Positions 46,393-58,381 of a DNA stretch of 64,000 nt are shown here, in pieces. The translations under genes and the position numbers were made by a program. Position 1 is the stretch's first letter. Each line of letters starts with the position of its first letter. Origin of the DNA: Acheta domesticus (Eukaryota > Arthropoda > Insecta > Orthoptera > Gryllidae); NCBI GenBank assembly GCA_031308135.1, contig JAHLJT010008756.1, forward strand, positions 66,638,026-66,702,025. The letters run 5' to 3'. A model generated the notes under the pieces. It made no database searches. It saw only the letters and a list, made by a program, of their open reading frames with translations, and had not been told where the DNA came from.

Positions 46393-46974
46393 AAATAATT
46401 TTTATGAGGGGAGAGCCACAAAACTTAAATTGCCCCTCCTCTCTCTGTAATACCTTCTGGATCCGCACGTGTCCTAACTACATCTCTCCCTTCCCTGCCG
46501 TTTGCAATGCCCCTGCCCCCCTAAGCTCCGTTTTGGTCGCCTTGCCGTAATCCCTTGGAATAGGTGGTTTGCTTTGGAGCGCGAAGTCCGGCGCCGCGTA
46601 AAGAGGAAAGGGAAACGAAAGAAAGGAAAGGTCGGGGAGAAAGTGCACTGGCTGCGGTTTGCCTCTTTGCTAGGGAGTCGGGACTTCCTTTGACGTCAGC
46701 GTCAGGGAAGTGTTTGGGCGCCCCCTGGATGGCGGCAGCTGAGGCGGAGATGGACAGATGGCGACTGGAGAAAAGGAGATCGGATCAGGCCCGGTTTTGA
46801 TTCTAGAGGGGAGATCGAGGTTATTAGAAACAGGGGAAGTCAGAAATATTTTCTGTTGTGTTCTTCTTAATTTCTGTAAAACATAGGGGGGAAATTCGCG
46901 AACAGCTGGAGAGAAGAAGTTATCGAATGCTGCGCGAAAAGAGAGCGAATTTTCGTCAGAAAAACACGTATTAC
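46393..46974. other. Unassigned stretch with a GC-richer part
   Basis: 46430-46800 is GC-richer, with overlapping basic open frames (AAGAGGAAAGGGAAACG run). No family or splice signals were recognised. Confidence 0.4.
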
Positions 46975-47945
46975 CGGGCCCTAGGTAACGAAAAAGTGAA
47001 TAATCCAGTTTCTAAATTTAGAAAAAGCATCCTCTAGCATGTGGTGTATTCATCTTTTCTGGGTCCTTGATTCCGAAAAATTGATTGACGGCAAAATGTC
47101 TGTCCGTCCGTTCGTCAGTGAACAACGCTAGCCGCTAAACCGTTCAGCCAATTTTCTCCAAAACTGGTATTCTCCAATCGATCTGGACTGATATCGCGGC
47201 CCCTTGAATTCGCAACCGTATTTTAATTTTTTTTGGAGGGGGGTATTTTACATGAAACCCCTGAGACATTTTCCGAATTTCCGAAAAAATGGCTTCATCG
47301 TTTTTGATTAAACATTGTTATTGGATAGTGTGAATGGCGTTTAAATGAATGCTGCAGGTCTTATTTTCGTTGAAAACTCGTTGAATTTTTCGAGAATGGC
47401 AAAAATTCAAATTTTTCAGCGTCATTCCTACAACTAAAATATTAACGATAGAGATTTTTCCTTAAATGAAATCTGTTCCTTAAGTAGTAGTTTTTGGAAT
47501 AAGTTCATATTACAATTTTCGAAAATTTAAATATTTTTCGCGTAACGTTGCGTGAATTTTAATTTTGTTTAAATTATTTTTCTCAAAAACAGCTCCATCG
47601 TTTTTTATTAAAATTTGTAATTGAATAATGTGAAGGACGTTGTAGAGAATGGCGCTGGTCTCATGATCGTTAAAAATTTGATTTTTCGAAAATTGCAAAA
47701 ATTCAGAATTGTTTCGGCGTGTTCCTACATCTACAGATATGAAGATAAACATTTTTTAATGAAATGTGTTCATGAAAAACATATCTTAAAACATTGTGAT
47801 CTTCAGTTTTTCAAAAAGAATATTTTGCAAAAATGCCTGATTTTACGAAAATTTAAAAAATTGAAATTCGTAAAATCTTTCCTTCCTACAACTACAATTG
47901 TGAAAATACTACTTTTTAATGAAATGTCTTCATAAAATGAAACAT
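46975..47945 (-). repeat. RB family repeat, copy 6 (reverse)
   Basis: Reverse-order RB blocks: TTGATTGACGGCAAAATGTC with GTCCGTCCGTTCGTC (47100), CCGCTAAACCGTTCAGCC, then repeated CCTACAACTACAATTGTGAA-type segments to 47945. Its last 65 bases are inverted relative to 48185-48255. Confidence 0.7.
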
Positions 47946-48129
47946 ACCATCAATCAGCGATCCAAAATTGTTGAAGTAAAGAAGTATTTTGTTAGTTCTA
48001 AGATAAATTTATTACCTTCCTTCAATCTACTTTCTTTTATAAGAAAAGCAGTAGCTTGCAAATAGCTCTAATCTAATGTTTCACGAAGCAGCAAATTCGG
48101 AGCCGACGACTTAGTAACTAATTACACAT

Positions 48130-49180
48130 AAAATACTCATATTTTAAAAAAATTCAGCATGACTTTATTAGAAGAACCGTTTTTTTATGAAGACATTTCA
48201 TTAAAAAAGTAGTATTTTCATAATTGTAGGCGTAAGAAAGAAAGATTTTACGAAAAATAAAAAAAATTAAAATTCGTAAAATCATTCCTTCCTACAACTA
48301 CAATTGTGAAAATAATATATAAAATATTCGCGAGCGCAAACTGAATTCCATTTTTGCAGACCCTGCGTTGTCGCTATTCTGAGAGCTATTATTTTATTAC
48401 TTTTTATTTCAAATATTTCAAAATAAACAATTCCTAAATTATTAATAGTGTAAATGTATAACAAAAGGTCGAATGTAAGAAACGAACAAAGAAATATTAT
48501 ACAAAATTGCAAATTCTAATTTACGACGCATCCAGCTGTCCGAAGCGCAGTAAATTTACTATTATGTTTATCACAAAATTATAGAAAAACTGCTCGTATT
48601 CTGAAAAAGATTAAGCATGACCTTATTTTAAGATGTAGTGTTGATAAATACATTTAATTGAGAAAAAATTTATTTTTAAAATTGTAGTTGTAAGAAAACG
48701 ACGAAAACGAAGCGCAGTCAATTCCGAGAGGGCTACTATATTTGCCAGGAAATTATAGAAAAACTACACAGATTTTCAAAAAAATGCAACATTACCTTAT
48801 TTGAAGATCTGTTTTTGATTAGCATATTTCATTAAAAAATCATGTCTTCACAATTGTAGATTTAGAAAGATGCAAATTTTCTTTAATTTTAAAACATTTT
48901 TGCAATATCAGGCATTTCAATCGAACATGAAACCTGCACTATTCTCTTAAGCTTCCTTTATGCTATCTCAGGTCCCAATGTAATAAAAAAACGTTTGTGC
49001 TGTTTTTAAGAAACAAATGGTTTAAAGAAAATAAAAAATTGTCTGTTTGACCTCAATTGTTCGAAAGAAATACTTACGGTTTTTGAACAATTGAACATGA
49101 CCTTATTTTGAGACCTATTTTGTATGAACATATTTCAGTTAAGAAAAAACGTATTAATGTAAAAAATGTATAAAAATGTA
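48130..49180 (+). repeat. RB family repeat, copy 7, with internal palindrome
   Basis: A hairpin centred near 48262 (GATTTTACGA on one side, TCGTAAAATC on the other, continuing into CCTACAACTACAATTGTGAA) joins two RB segments head to head. From 48400 the sequence follows 45085-45700 closely (ATTTACGACGC, GTCCGAAGCGCAGT, CTTATTTGAAGATCTGTTT). Confidence 0.65.
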
Positions 49181-49291
49181 TTACAAAGAATAAGCCTTCG
49201 TATTTCAATTATTGAAGGTTTTTCAAAATCACTATGATGATTTGAAAAATGATACTATAGAATATCCAAAGTCTTGAAACTAGAAATGAAA

Positions 49292-49412
49292 GGATACCCC
49301 TGGATAAGATGGTAAAAAGTTCCCTAAAACCAAATGACATATAAGTAGTTCCCTAAAACCAAATGACATATAACTAACATAAAAATAAAATTTTGAACGG
49401 TTTCTTAGATCC
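49292..49412 (+). repeat. Repeat shared with 23075-23190, with a 29-bp tandem duplication
   Basis: GGATAAGATGGTAAAAAGTT matches the copy at 23090. The unit beginning AGTTCCCTAAAACCAAATGA occurs twice in tandem here (49318 and 49347), but once in the other copy. Confidence 0.65.
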
Positions 49413-50074
49413 CCATCCAATAAGCCACACCCCGTTACAGCCAAAAATCGTATTTTTTTATTTCAATTTTTTTCGTCAACTTAACACAATTTTACCTGAT
49501 TGATAAAATGTGAGAAATAAGAAAATAATTTATATCATCAGTAAATCATTTTTCGATATTTTTCAGAGCCAAATCCAAGAAGCAAAAATATTTTTGAGAG
49601 AAACAACAAAAAATAACTTTTACTACCCTGGAACTGGCTCGAAAAAATCTCAAAAGTTTCTCTCAAAACACGAACTGTTGTGGATTGTTTTCAGATTTTT
49701 TCGACTGCTGGGCTGTAGTTAAAAAATAAAAACTATTTTTACCATTTTTTCTGCCTTTAAATCACATTGACGTTAAATACTTAAATCACACTACATTTTA
49801 AATACTTAATTTATTACTGAAAATAACACGTTTTCTTATAAAGCTTATCAAATAACAAAGTATAATACACATTTTTTATAACTCCTACGAAGCCGCATTG
49901 AATATTCGAATTCACTTTCGCTGAAAAAAAGCTGATGTAACTCCCTTGCATACATTTTTAATATTTCTTTCTCTCCTCCACTCCTTGGAAATTTCGTTTT
50001 CTTTACGATATATATCTTTAGATTTACTGGGTAGTAAATCTCCACCGCTTTAATTTTAATACTTTCAGGAATAT
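49413..50074. other. Unassigned AT-rich stretch
   Basis: No gene is supported. Confidence 0.4.
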
Positions 50075-51425
50075 CTTCCATTTTCTCGCAACAGTGATTG
50101 TCAACTCGAACATACCCTGCAAGTTCTCCAATGTACCGCCGACATCAATATCTTGCAATGCCCATCTGAGTAAAACCAAATCAATACCTATACACCAATT
50201 TGGATTCACCAGCAAAGAATCTACTTCACATCAGTTGCTCAGACTTTCCGAACACATTCACACAGCTTTCCAAGAGAAAAAACACACAATAGCCACATTC
50301 ATCGACATATCAAAAGCATTTGACAGAGTATGGCACCCAGGATTGATTTACAAGCTCCGATCAATAGGGACGCCCAACTATCTAATAAAAGTCATAAAAA
50401 AACTTCATCACAGACAGAACTTTCACGGTAACGGTCGAAAACCACATCTCTAACCCGCGTAAAATAATAGCAGGACTGCCTCAAGGATCACCCTTATCGC
50501 CTACTCTTTTCAACCTTTATACAGCAGACATACCTACTACACCAGACACACACACAGCACAATTCGCAGATGATACAGTAATCTACAAGTCCAGCTACTC
50601 AACCAACCTCATCTGAAACAAAATCCAACAACATTTAAATAAAATAGAAGACTGGTCCATTAAATGGAAAATAAAGCTTAACCCGACCAAATCAGCAACA
50701 AAAATCTTCTCACTCAGGCCATTCTCCACCCCCACCCCACTCCATATAAATAATAACACAATCCCATGGATACCACAAAACGAAACTATCAATACCTTGG
50801 ACTAAATTTCGACACCAGACTAAATTGGAAATCCCACATAACCGAAAAGATAAAACTCACTAATATAAGTTAATCCAATTAAAGCCCTTACTCCATAATA
50901 AAAGTAAAATATCATTAAACAATGCAATAGCCTTATATAAAACAATAATTAGACCGCTCATGCTATATGCGTGCCCAATATGGATAAATGCCTCACCAAC
51001 AAACATAAATGGAATTCAAGTGATGCAAAACAAATTCCTCCGAATAGCAACAAATGCTCCCTGGTTCATATCAAATAGACAACTCCACAAAGAATTGAAT
51101 CTACAACCTATTACCCATCACATAGTCCACCTCTCTAATAATTTCTTTTCAAATATAAACTCAATACCCCAAGCCGCCCACTATAACCTAGCATCTGTCA
51201 ATTATTTCCCAACCCGTATTAAAAACAGATTCCCACTAGAAACATTTTTAAACATTTTCTCCACACAGTAGCTAAAATAGTAGATGCTCTATGAGTCCCC
51301 TACATCAAATAGTAGTTAGTTTAGTAAATAAGTTAGAATAAGAACAGTTATAAGCCAACAAAATGCATATGAAAAAGTAATTAATTACTGAACTATGTAA
51401 ATTTCAACAATAAGTAAATACATTT
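50075..51425 (+). mobile_element. Jockey-clade LINE, copy 3 (5'-truncated)
   Basis: This is the best-preserved of the three copies. It runs from just before the first RT catalytic block to a 3' end near 51425 (AAATACATTTTTTAAAAAAA). Its 3' end has ATTACTGAACTATGTA, close to TGTACTGAACTATGTA of copy 1, confirming family membership. Confidence 0.85.
50175..51270 (+). pseudogene. LINE reverse transcriptase pseudogene, copy 3
   Basis: Blocks in order: IHQFGFTSKESTSHQLLRLS, FIDISKAFDR (50298-50327), GLPQGSPLSP (50473-50502), then TAQFADDTVI with the catalytic FADD at 50563-50574. Next are LNKIEDWSIKWKIKLNPTK, YLGLNFDTRLNWKSHIT and LMLYACPIWINASPT (near 50960). The last is followed by an open 103-codon tail ending at 51271 with NKFLRIATNAPWF. 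About three frameshifts and two stops are present. The clean tail and well-kept motifs make it younger than copies 1 and 2. Confidence 0.85.
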
Positions 51426-53355
51426 TTTAAAAAAATCAATATCTTGCACCCACTTATATACCTTACGCCTGCTATCTTACGACATCAATATCATTACGCC
51501 TACTTGTAGGAGAGAATAAGGCGACCGCATTAAAGAATAAGGAAGGAGAGAATAAAGTCGATCGAATAAAATAAAATATTGTATATACGTGCCTGAAAGA
51601 CCATTATATTTTCCTTTGTAATTATACACTCGGGCTAACGTGCTCGTAAATAATTAACTAACTTGTGCATACTATTTCAGCTAATTATAAAATAATGTGC
51701 TACAATTAATATTGAATGTAATATCAATCATAATTCATGAAAATTGTTACTAAATATATTAAACGAAGTGCGTGTGTGCGTGCGCGCGCGTGTGTGTAAG
51801 TGGAAAATATCCCTAGCGGGGAGTGTTGATCGCTAGCCATTTCACATAAGATACTTTCATGCCTGTAGTAATTTCTCTTGCTGCACTTCTACTGTTAGTG
51901 GTTTCAGAAGGGAAAAACTGCATTTATGGTAGATTACTGAAACAATTTTTTAGACGCTACAGTAAAATAGGATTTTACGGTTTATTATGTTAACTTAACA
52001 TTTTTTCAAATTTGTTAGTTGGAAAACTTTATTTGCGCACCTTTTACAAATAGGAAACGAGGCAATTAAGTCCGCGAAAAGAGTAGACTGTAAATAGCTA
52101 GGTTGGAAATGACGCAGGAGGTAGTGGAATTCTGCTCTGTCTTAGAGGTGGAATGACGATAAAGATTGTGGTTGCGAATGCGGTCAAATGTTGCGGCAAT
52201 ACCGTGATGATGATGGTTGCGGTAACCGAGATGTGTTCGCGGACAGATGGTAAAGTTAATAATGCGGGTGGAACAGTTGATAGTTTGCTATAAATTGGTT
52301 TTTAATTTTATTTCAATATACGTCGCGTTTCGGTTGTTTATGTGCTTCAAAGCAGGTCGCAGGGTAAGGTATATGGTTTTCGTCCGTAACGTTTCGTCTT
52401 ACATGGTTTTCGTCCGTAACGAAATCCATATCAACTTCTGAATTTCAAGGTTTAATATCAATTCCCTTTCTTTTTCCTTCTTAAAAATGGCCACCGCCTA
52501 CGATGCTGCTCATTAATACAATCAGAATTAAATTTTCAGTCACTCTTCGAAGTGTAGAAAATAGTACCCTATGATCTAGCAACGACTGTAACAAAATTAC
52601 CTACAAAGGAACAAGCATTATCCACTTTCTCGGTACGCGGACCCACAATACGAGTTTTGCTGTTGAAAAATATCTTATTTTTTTTGTCGCAGTTTCTATG
52701 TACTGCAAAAGTATGTATGAAAGTGAAAGGAAGGGATAAGTATATATGAAGGTAAAAAGGGAGGGAAACGTCAATATTATTTTATTTTCAATGCGAATAA
52801 AGAAAAACTACGTTACCTCCTATTTCTGTTTCGTAGAAATTCAAATGAAATCCCACTTGGCATTTAGACATAAGTAACTTTTAATCATTTATTGTTTTAT
52901 GTGCTTCTTGTCGAATTTTCCTTTGTGGTTGACGAATTACGGTTGTATTACGGCACACAAGAGAGTGATATATTTTAGGTAACGAAGGAAGAACGAGAAG
53001 AAATTATTCACGGTTCCCTGTAGAACGCGTTGCCACTGATGATAAGCATTTTCGTGACCACTGCTACCGGTCTTTCTCACCAAACTTCGTTAGAAGCGAG
53101 GAGGATACTTCCGGAGGCCACGTAGTTATCTTATATTTCATTATTATTTTCGCGATTCTTTTACATTCTCTTACGTATTCCTAGAAAGATAATCTCAAAG
53201 AAATGTTTTACATCATTTGAGAAACATTTGTTCAAAGATAGTGATAAGGAAAGATTGTGATGTAGGTACAGTTATTGCTAACTAATGCTTATGGGCGCCT
53301 GAACTGCTACGATTGTTAGACCAGTAAATGTAGTGCATGTTATATCTCTGAAGAT
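51426..53355. other. Unassigned stretch
   Basis: It holds a GT/GC alternating tract at 51770-51798, a 30-bp-period doublet of ATGGTTTTCGTCCGTAACG (52373 and 52403), and an RB-like tail near 52600-52735. No gene is supported. Confidence 0.4.
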
Positions 53356-54275
53356 CACTGAGTTGCTGACGTCACTGCAGTACATTTTCGAGTTCTGACT
53401 GTGGCAGGATTTTCGACAAAAGTTGGATAGCTATTTGAGTGACTGCTAGTTGGAATTCAGGCGCTGTCGGGAGGGAAATTCTAGTGGCCGGCTGCTGAGA
53501 TCGGTTGTTTTTCCTGATTTCTCCCATCAACGCCAGGCAAATGTCGGGTACCCTAACTAGCCACGGACCGCGCGCGTTCATTCCTTCCCCTCTCTTATCC
53601 TGTCCCTTTACTTTCTCCATTTACACGTACGTCCACTTACACTACACATACTCTCTCAGTCTGAATCAGTGAAAAACTACTGATTGACAGTGACTATTCA
53701 CTGATGGTGTCAGTTATAACCCTGCCACTGGCAATCAGTGAATTGAGCTCAACAAATCAGTGAAATTGGGTCCACTTTTTGAATCAGTGAAACTTCACTG
53801 TTTGAATCAGTGAAATCTGTGACACTAATTGCACGTGAACGACTGAACGCTCAGTGAGCGGTGGTGACGCGGCACTTTTACCACTGGCGACCTGTGAAAT
53901 GCTGGCGGTCGTTGTGAAAAGGTTCGCATATTCGCTGATTGTCAGCGAACCAACCATTTCCGACTGAAGATATCAGTGACATCGGCTCTCACCGATTGAA
54001 TCAGTGACAATTTCACTGATTCAGATTCAGAGAGTATGGAAGACCAGTTGGAATCTTATTGTTAGAGCTTGTCTCGGCTGGAGCAGTGGCCCGGTGGTTG
54101 GAGTTCCTTAGATGAAAAAAAACATTAGCCGATGTCTGTGTTGCCGCCGGATCTCACCATCCAGTGGGGGAAGAACACAGCCACTCTTCATGATGAAGCC
54201 CGTACTACATTTACGGGACCAATGTCCATAGCAGTTAATGCGTAAAGATACCCGAAATCATTTATTACTAATTAG
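53356..54275 (+). repeat. tRNA-R family repeat, copy 5, split by a MITE
   Basis: The head part (53356-53650) and body part (54035-54275) make one copy interrupted by the 384-bp MITE. Across the junction CACATA|TGGAAGACCAG corresponds to CACATGTCGGGAGACCAG of intact copies. Confidence 0.75.
53651..54034. mobile_element. ATCAGTGA-rich MITE, copy 1
   Basis: The TIRs CTCTCTCAGTCTGAATCAGT and, reversed, CTCTCTGAATCTGAATCAGT agree at 22 of 24 positions, with TA on both sides (53649-53650 and 54035-54036). The motif TCAGTGA or TCACTGA occurs about ten times in 384 bp. No coding content. Confidence 0.85.
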
Positions 54276-54279
54276 AACA

Positions 54280-54545
54280 TGAGATCCGGCCCCAACTTGC
54301 ACGTCGGCAGGCGGTGATATCTCCCTCTAGGTAATTTAGCTTGCAGGGCACCGCCTCAGCCGGGACAAGATTTTAAGCTTTCCACTCGTCTGCTGACATG
54401 TGTGGTAGTGTCCTACGTGTGAGGGGAGACATATATATATATATAAGAGCGTACGTAAATGTAAGTATGAGGGAGAAAGGACAAGGAAAAGAAGGATAAT
54501 CGCATGCGGTCCGTGACCTTCCTGACTGACACTCGCCCCAAATTT
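54280..54545 (-). repeat. tRNA-R family repeat, copy 6 (head lost)
   Basis: It begins GAGATCCGGCCCCAACTTGC and runs in reverse orientation through GGGACAAGATTTTAAGC and ACATGTGTGGTAGTG. It stops before the tRNA-like head, right at the second MITE. Confidence 0.75.
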
Positions 54546-54548
54546 ATA

Positions 54549-54935
54549 CTCTCTCTTAGTTTGAATCAGTGAAAAACTGCTGATTGACAGTGACTATTCA
54601 CTGATGGTGTCAGTTATAACCCTGCCACTGACAATCAGTGAATTGTACTGAACAAATCAGTGAAAATCGGGTCCACTGTTTGAATCTGTGAAACTTCACT
54701 GTTTGAATCAGTAAAATCCGTGAAAACGGCAGCACGCGAACGACTGAACGATCAGTGAGCGATGGTGACGCGGCACTTTTATTACTGACGACCAGTGAAA
54801 TGTTGGCGGTCATTATGAAAAGGTTCGCATATTCGCTGATTGTCAGCGAAACTACACATTTCGACTGAAGATATCAGTGACTTCGGCTCTCACTGATTGA
54901 ATCAGCGACAATTTCACTGATTCAGATTCAGAGAG
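54549..54935. mobile_element. ATCAGTGA-rich MITE, copy 2
   Basis: It is the same as copy 1 over its length (shared GATTGACAGTGACTATTCAC, CGTGAACGACTGAACG-like and GTGAAAAGGTTCGCATATTC blocks), with scattered differences. TA precedes it. The right flank CT does not match, so its right duplication is mutated or lost. Confidence 0.85.
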
Positions 54936-56576
54936 CTCAGGTACTGAAATTCAAGTTCACGTCTTTTCAAATATTTCTTCCCCCCTCCACTTTTTTATCC
55001 ATCTCACATGATCGTCTCCCCCTTCCCCCCTTCGTTTTCCCCAGACCCAAGAGCCTCACTCTGGTATCCGATTCCATTGGCCGCGGCCATTTACATCAAT
55101 CCGCCGCCAACCTTTGCTGCAACAACCTTATACGGCTCACTGCCACCGCTAAACATACTAGATTAAATATATATTCTTGTAACTATGACAAGGTGAGTTG
55201 CTTTGTATACTGTGCTTTCTACTTGCATTTATTACATTTATTTTATCATTGATATATTTTGTCTGTTACTTGCAAAAAACTTGTTCTGATCCACAGATTT
55301 CATGTTTCTGCTGAGATGAACACACGTGTTCACGAAACTCGAAAATAAACTACGCAGTTTCAATGTTTTTTCAAAACCAAGAATTTTAATGGATAATTAT
55401 GTACCGATATTGGCTTCTAATTGATTGTCTAAAAATTTAAGACACTAAAATAAGAAAAAATATGTTGATTGTGCGATTCATTTATTACCACGGTAGGTTG
55501 AATATCACTGCCTCCCTGAATTTTTTCATGACAAACAATAGAAATGCAGAGAAAAGGATAAGATATAAAATGGTTCATTAGTATTATTTATTATTAATAA
55601 AAACTTTGTTCTGAATTTAAACAAATATCTAAAAAATATTTAACTAATTAAACGATGAAGAATTCAACTATAAAAAGTTATCAAGTAGTACAATTTATGC
55701 TTACAACTGTACCTATAAGCAGGATTTCGCACTTTTTATTCTTGGCGTAAGATGTTTGTTTTACCTGTTGATAACGCGGTTGTGGTGGTATGTATTTAAA
55801 AACATTCTTGTTCCTGGATACCAGACTGTAGCATGAGGGACAACTGTAGTTATAAAAACGCAGATCACCGAAACGTTTCGTTCTGCTTTAATATTACGCT
55901 GTTGGTTTCCTCTGAATAGTGTACAGTCACAGAGGAATGAAATTTGACTATTGATACAAAAACAAATCCAAGTAGGGTACATTACAGTGAAGGAAGAATT
56001 CGGTCGTTTTTTGCTGATAGACAGCTGGTATTGGTTCCAGTGGAAAGGGATTCTTCCGCGCAGGAGTGACATGGTAATTGTAGCGCCTACTTTAAATTTC
56101 CGTCTAGCAACACCAGTGCGGTTGAGCTGCACTTGCGAAAGGGGGCCTTGCGCGAAGGGAAAGACGGGGGCGAGACGAGCTCCTGCGGCGTCTGCGCCAC
56201 CGCAATTTGCGTGCGCGCGCGGGCGGGCGGATGCGCGGGCGACCGCACGCGCCGCGCCGCGCCGCACGCGTCACGGCACGCGAGCACGGAAGCACACCCG
56301 CGCTGCGTTGTCGATCAGAAGACCCCCCCAGGGTCACGGGCTCGCGCGCAGACCGTGTCGTGCCTTTGATAGATTGACAATTGACGAGGAAAACGGGCAA
56401 GACCAAAAGTTTTCGAATTAAAAACGTGTGGTGTTACAACAGCACATACTTTCTCAGACATTTGTTGATTTTGATTGATTGGTTAGTGATTCCAGACGTG
56501 TCAACTGCTAAGACCCTTAGTCCTGTAAGTGCAATGTATGTGTTTTGCTCGGGAGGTGGTGGTGATCTTTCCTGAA
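54936..56576. other. Unassigned stretch with a CpG island-like block
   Basis: 55070-55195 has a CCAAT-type box in reverse (GATTCCATTGG), a GC-rich stretch, and ATGACAAG followed by a strong GTGAGT donor at 55194. It may be a first exon, but I cannot follow it. 56130-56350 is extremely CpG-rich (GCGCGCGCGGGCGGGCGGAT), and its long open frames on both strands are composition artefacts. Confidence 0.35.
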
Positions 56577-57035
56577 TGGTGAGATCCGGCGCCCACCTAC
56601 CATCAGCTAGTGGGCTTTTCCCAACCAGATATCTCCCGCCAGCAGGGCAACACCCCAGCCGCGACAAGCTCTAAGCTCGCGACCGGTCTCCCGACATGTG
56701 TGGTAGTGCAGTGCATGTTAGTGTGTGTATGTGTATGTGTGTGTGTTTGGGTGTGTTTGTGTGTGTAAGGGGTGAGGATAGGACAAGGAAGAGGAAGGAT
56801 CGCGCGCGGTCCATGGCCGTTTGTTAGGATATTGTTCCGGCAATCCCCTGATGATGATCGGAGAAACCACGGAAATCCGCAGATCAGAGCCGCTAGAATT
56901 CTCCTCCAGTCAGCGACTGCACTCGACGTAGCTATCTAACTTGTGTCGAAAATCCTGCTCCCGTCGGCACTCGAACCTAGGACTTCCCGATCAGAGGCAT
57001 TGCAGTGACCACTTGGTGCCCTGAGCCACAAATCC
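56577..57035 (-). repeat. tRNA-R family repeat, copy 7, with both pol III boxes
   Basis: This is the most complete head: box A TGGCTCAGGGC at 57028-57018 and box B GGTTCGAGTGC at 56977-56967 on the minus strand. The full body runs to GGTGAGATCCGGCGCC at 56577. A GT-rich tract (56700-56768) lies inside. Near-identical 35-base sequences flank it at 56430-56464 and 57073-57108. Confidence 0.85.
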
Positions 57036-58149
57036 CGGTCACATAAGTTTTTGAAATGTATTAAAAAAAAGTGTGTTACAATAGCACATACTTTCTCATA
57101 CCATTTGTAACGGTTACGTAATATTTTACAAATTCTGTCTGCTAATCATCACTTTAAAAAAATCGACAGCAAAAGAAACTCAGAAGAATTGAATTCGCAA
57201 TTTTCGACATTTGAGAGATCTTTTACAGTATTACATAACTTTCTCTAAATTGTATGTACGAGAGTATAAAAGGCATAAATTAAGGTTTATTAGGGAGCAA
57301 AAAACTTACTAAAGGATGTTATATAAAACGCAGATTTTTTTTCAGCCAGGTAAATCTTCTTAGATGCCGACGTCATCTGGAGTTTTAAATGTCCGTGATT
57401 TTTTCTAAGAAATATGGCTTTCTGTTTTTCACTGTGAAATGTTGCTTAAGTCGCCCTGTGGTTAGAAACTATGATGCCATCTCGAACTTGGAAAAATAAA
57501 CATTTTTTTCAAGCGCAAAGGAAATAATTACTTTGAAATATCGCGCAACTCAGTTAATTTCAATTCTCCCGTTAAATTAAAATTTCATATTATAATCTTG
57601 TTGATAAATATTTCTATTAAAAGCTGAATATATGACTTTTTCCTTCGAGACAAATATATTCCCAAGGTAATGTCATAATTCATTTTCTTATAACAACGTG
57701 GTTCATGTCCAGTATTTATGTTCCTGGGTCACAAACCTGACTGTAATGTACGATGATTACTAAAAGCGCATGATACATGAGTTTACGAAAGCGAATATTA
57801 TTAGTTTTAATTGTGTGCAGTTAAGAATCTTTCAGCAAAGAAGAAATGGTGATTCACTGAAAATACTTCTACAAGCACGAAGAAAATTTGTACTTTCTCT
57901 GAGGATCCTAGGATTTTATGAATTGAACGTCAATAGATAAGGTTTTCGACAAGGTTTTCTTCACAAGAAATCTGATTAGTTAATCTAGTGCGTTTTTTTC
58001 ATACTGAATTCAGATACATATTCAGAATTTTCCCATCAGGCACAGTTTTTTGTGACAGCTACTTTTTAAAATCTGATTTTGACATTGTCTTTGACATGTC
58101 GCAGGATGTTGTCAATACTTTTAGTTGTAACGTTTTATATAGTTTTGAT
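57036..58149. other. Unassigned stretch
   Basis: An RB-like terminal hairpin (ATTACATAACTTTCTC then CGAGAGTATAAAAG) is at 57231-57273. The rest is AT-rich with no gene. Confidence 0.4.
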
Positions 58150-58374
58150 AGTATTTTATTTGTATTCTTCGCTATCTAATCTTCGCGTATTAATTGCCTA
58201 AAATAAAGGTAATGTCTTCATTCGTAGTTTGTTCTGTCCATGTGTATTTTCTTTCTTCACAAAGGCTTGAAATTGCTTCCACACACTTTCTCTGTTCCTT
58301 TCATTGTTTTTCGACAATGAATCTTTAAAAATAGATTATATTTCAGAGTTTTAAATATTACCAAAACGACACAT
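58150..58374 (-). pseudogene. Crypton/QRICH1-like fragment, copy 2
   Basis: Aligned base for base with 7800-8034. From ATG at 58374 (minus) it reads, in shifting frames, NNERNRESVWKQFQ and YTWTEQTTNED-like pieces. It has more stops than copy 1. The conserved layout of start, stop and body in both copies shows that they descend from one repeat family. Only the N-terminal part is present. Confidence 0.4.
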
Positions 58375-58381
58375 TTTAATA

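Noticed and set aside
55761..56421. Two long overlapping frames, one per strand (168 and 156 codons)
   Set aside because: Half of each lies in the CpG-rich tract. The other half has no recognised motif, and opposite-strand frames cannot both be real.
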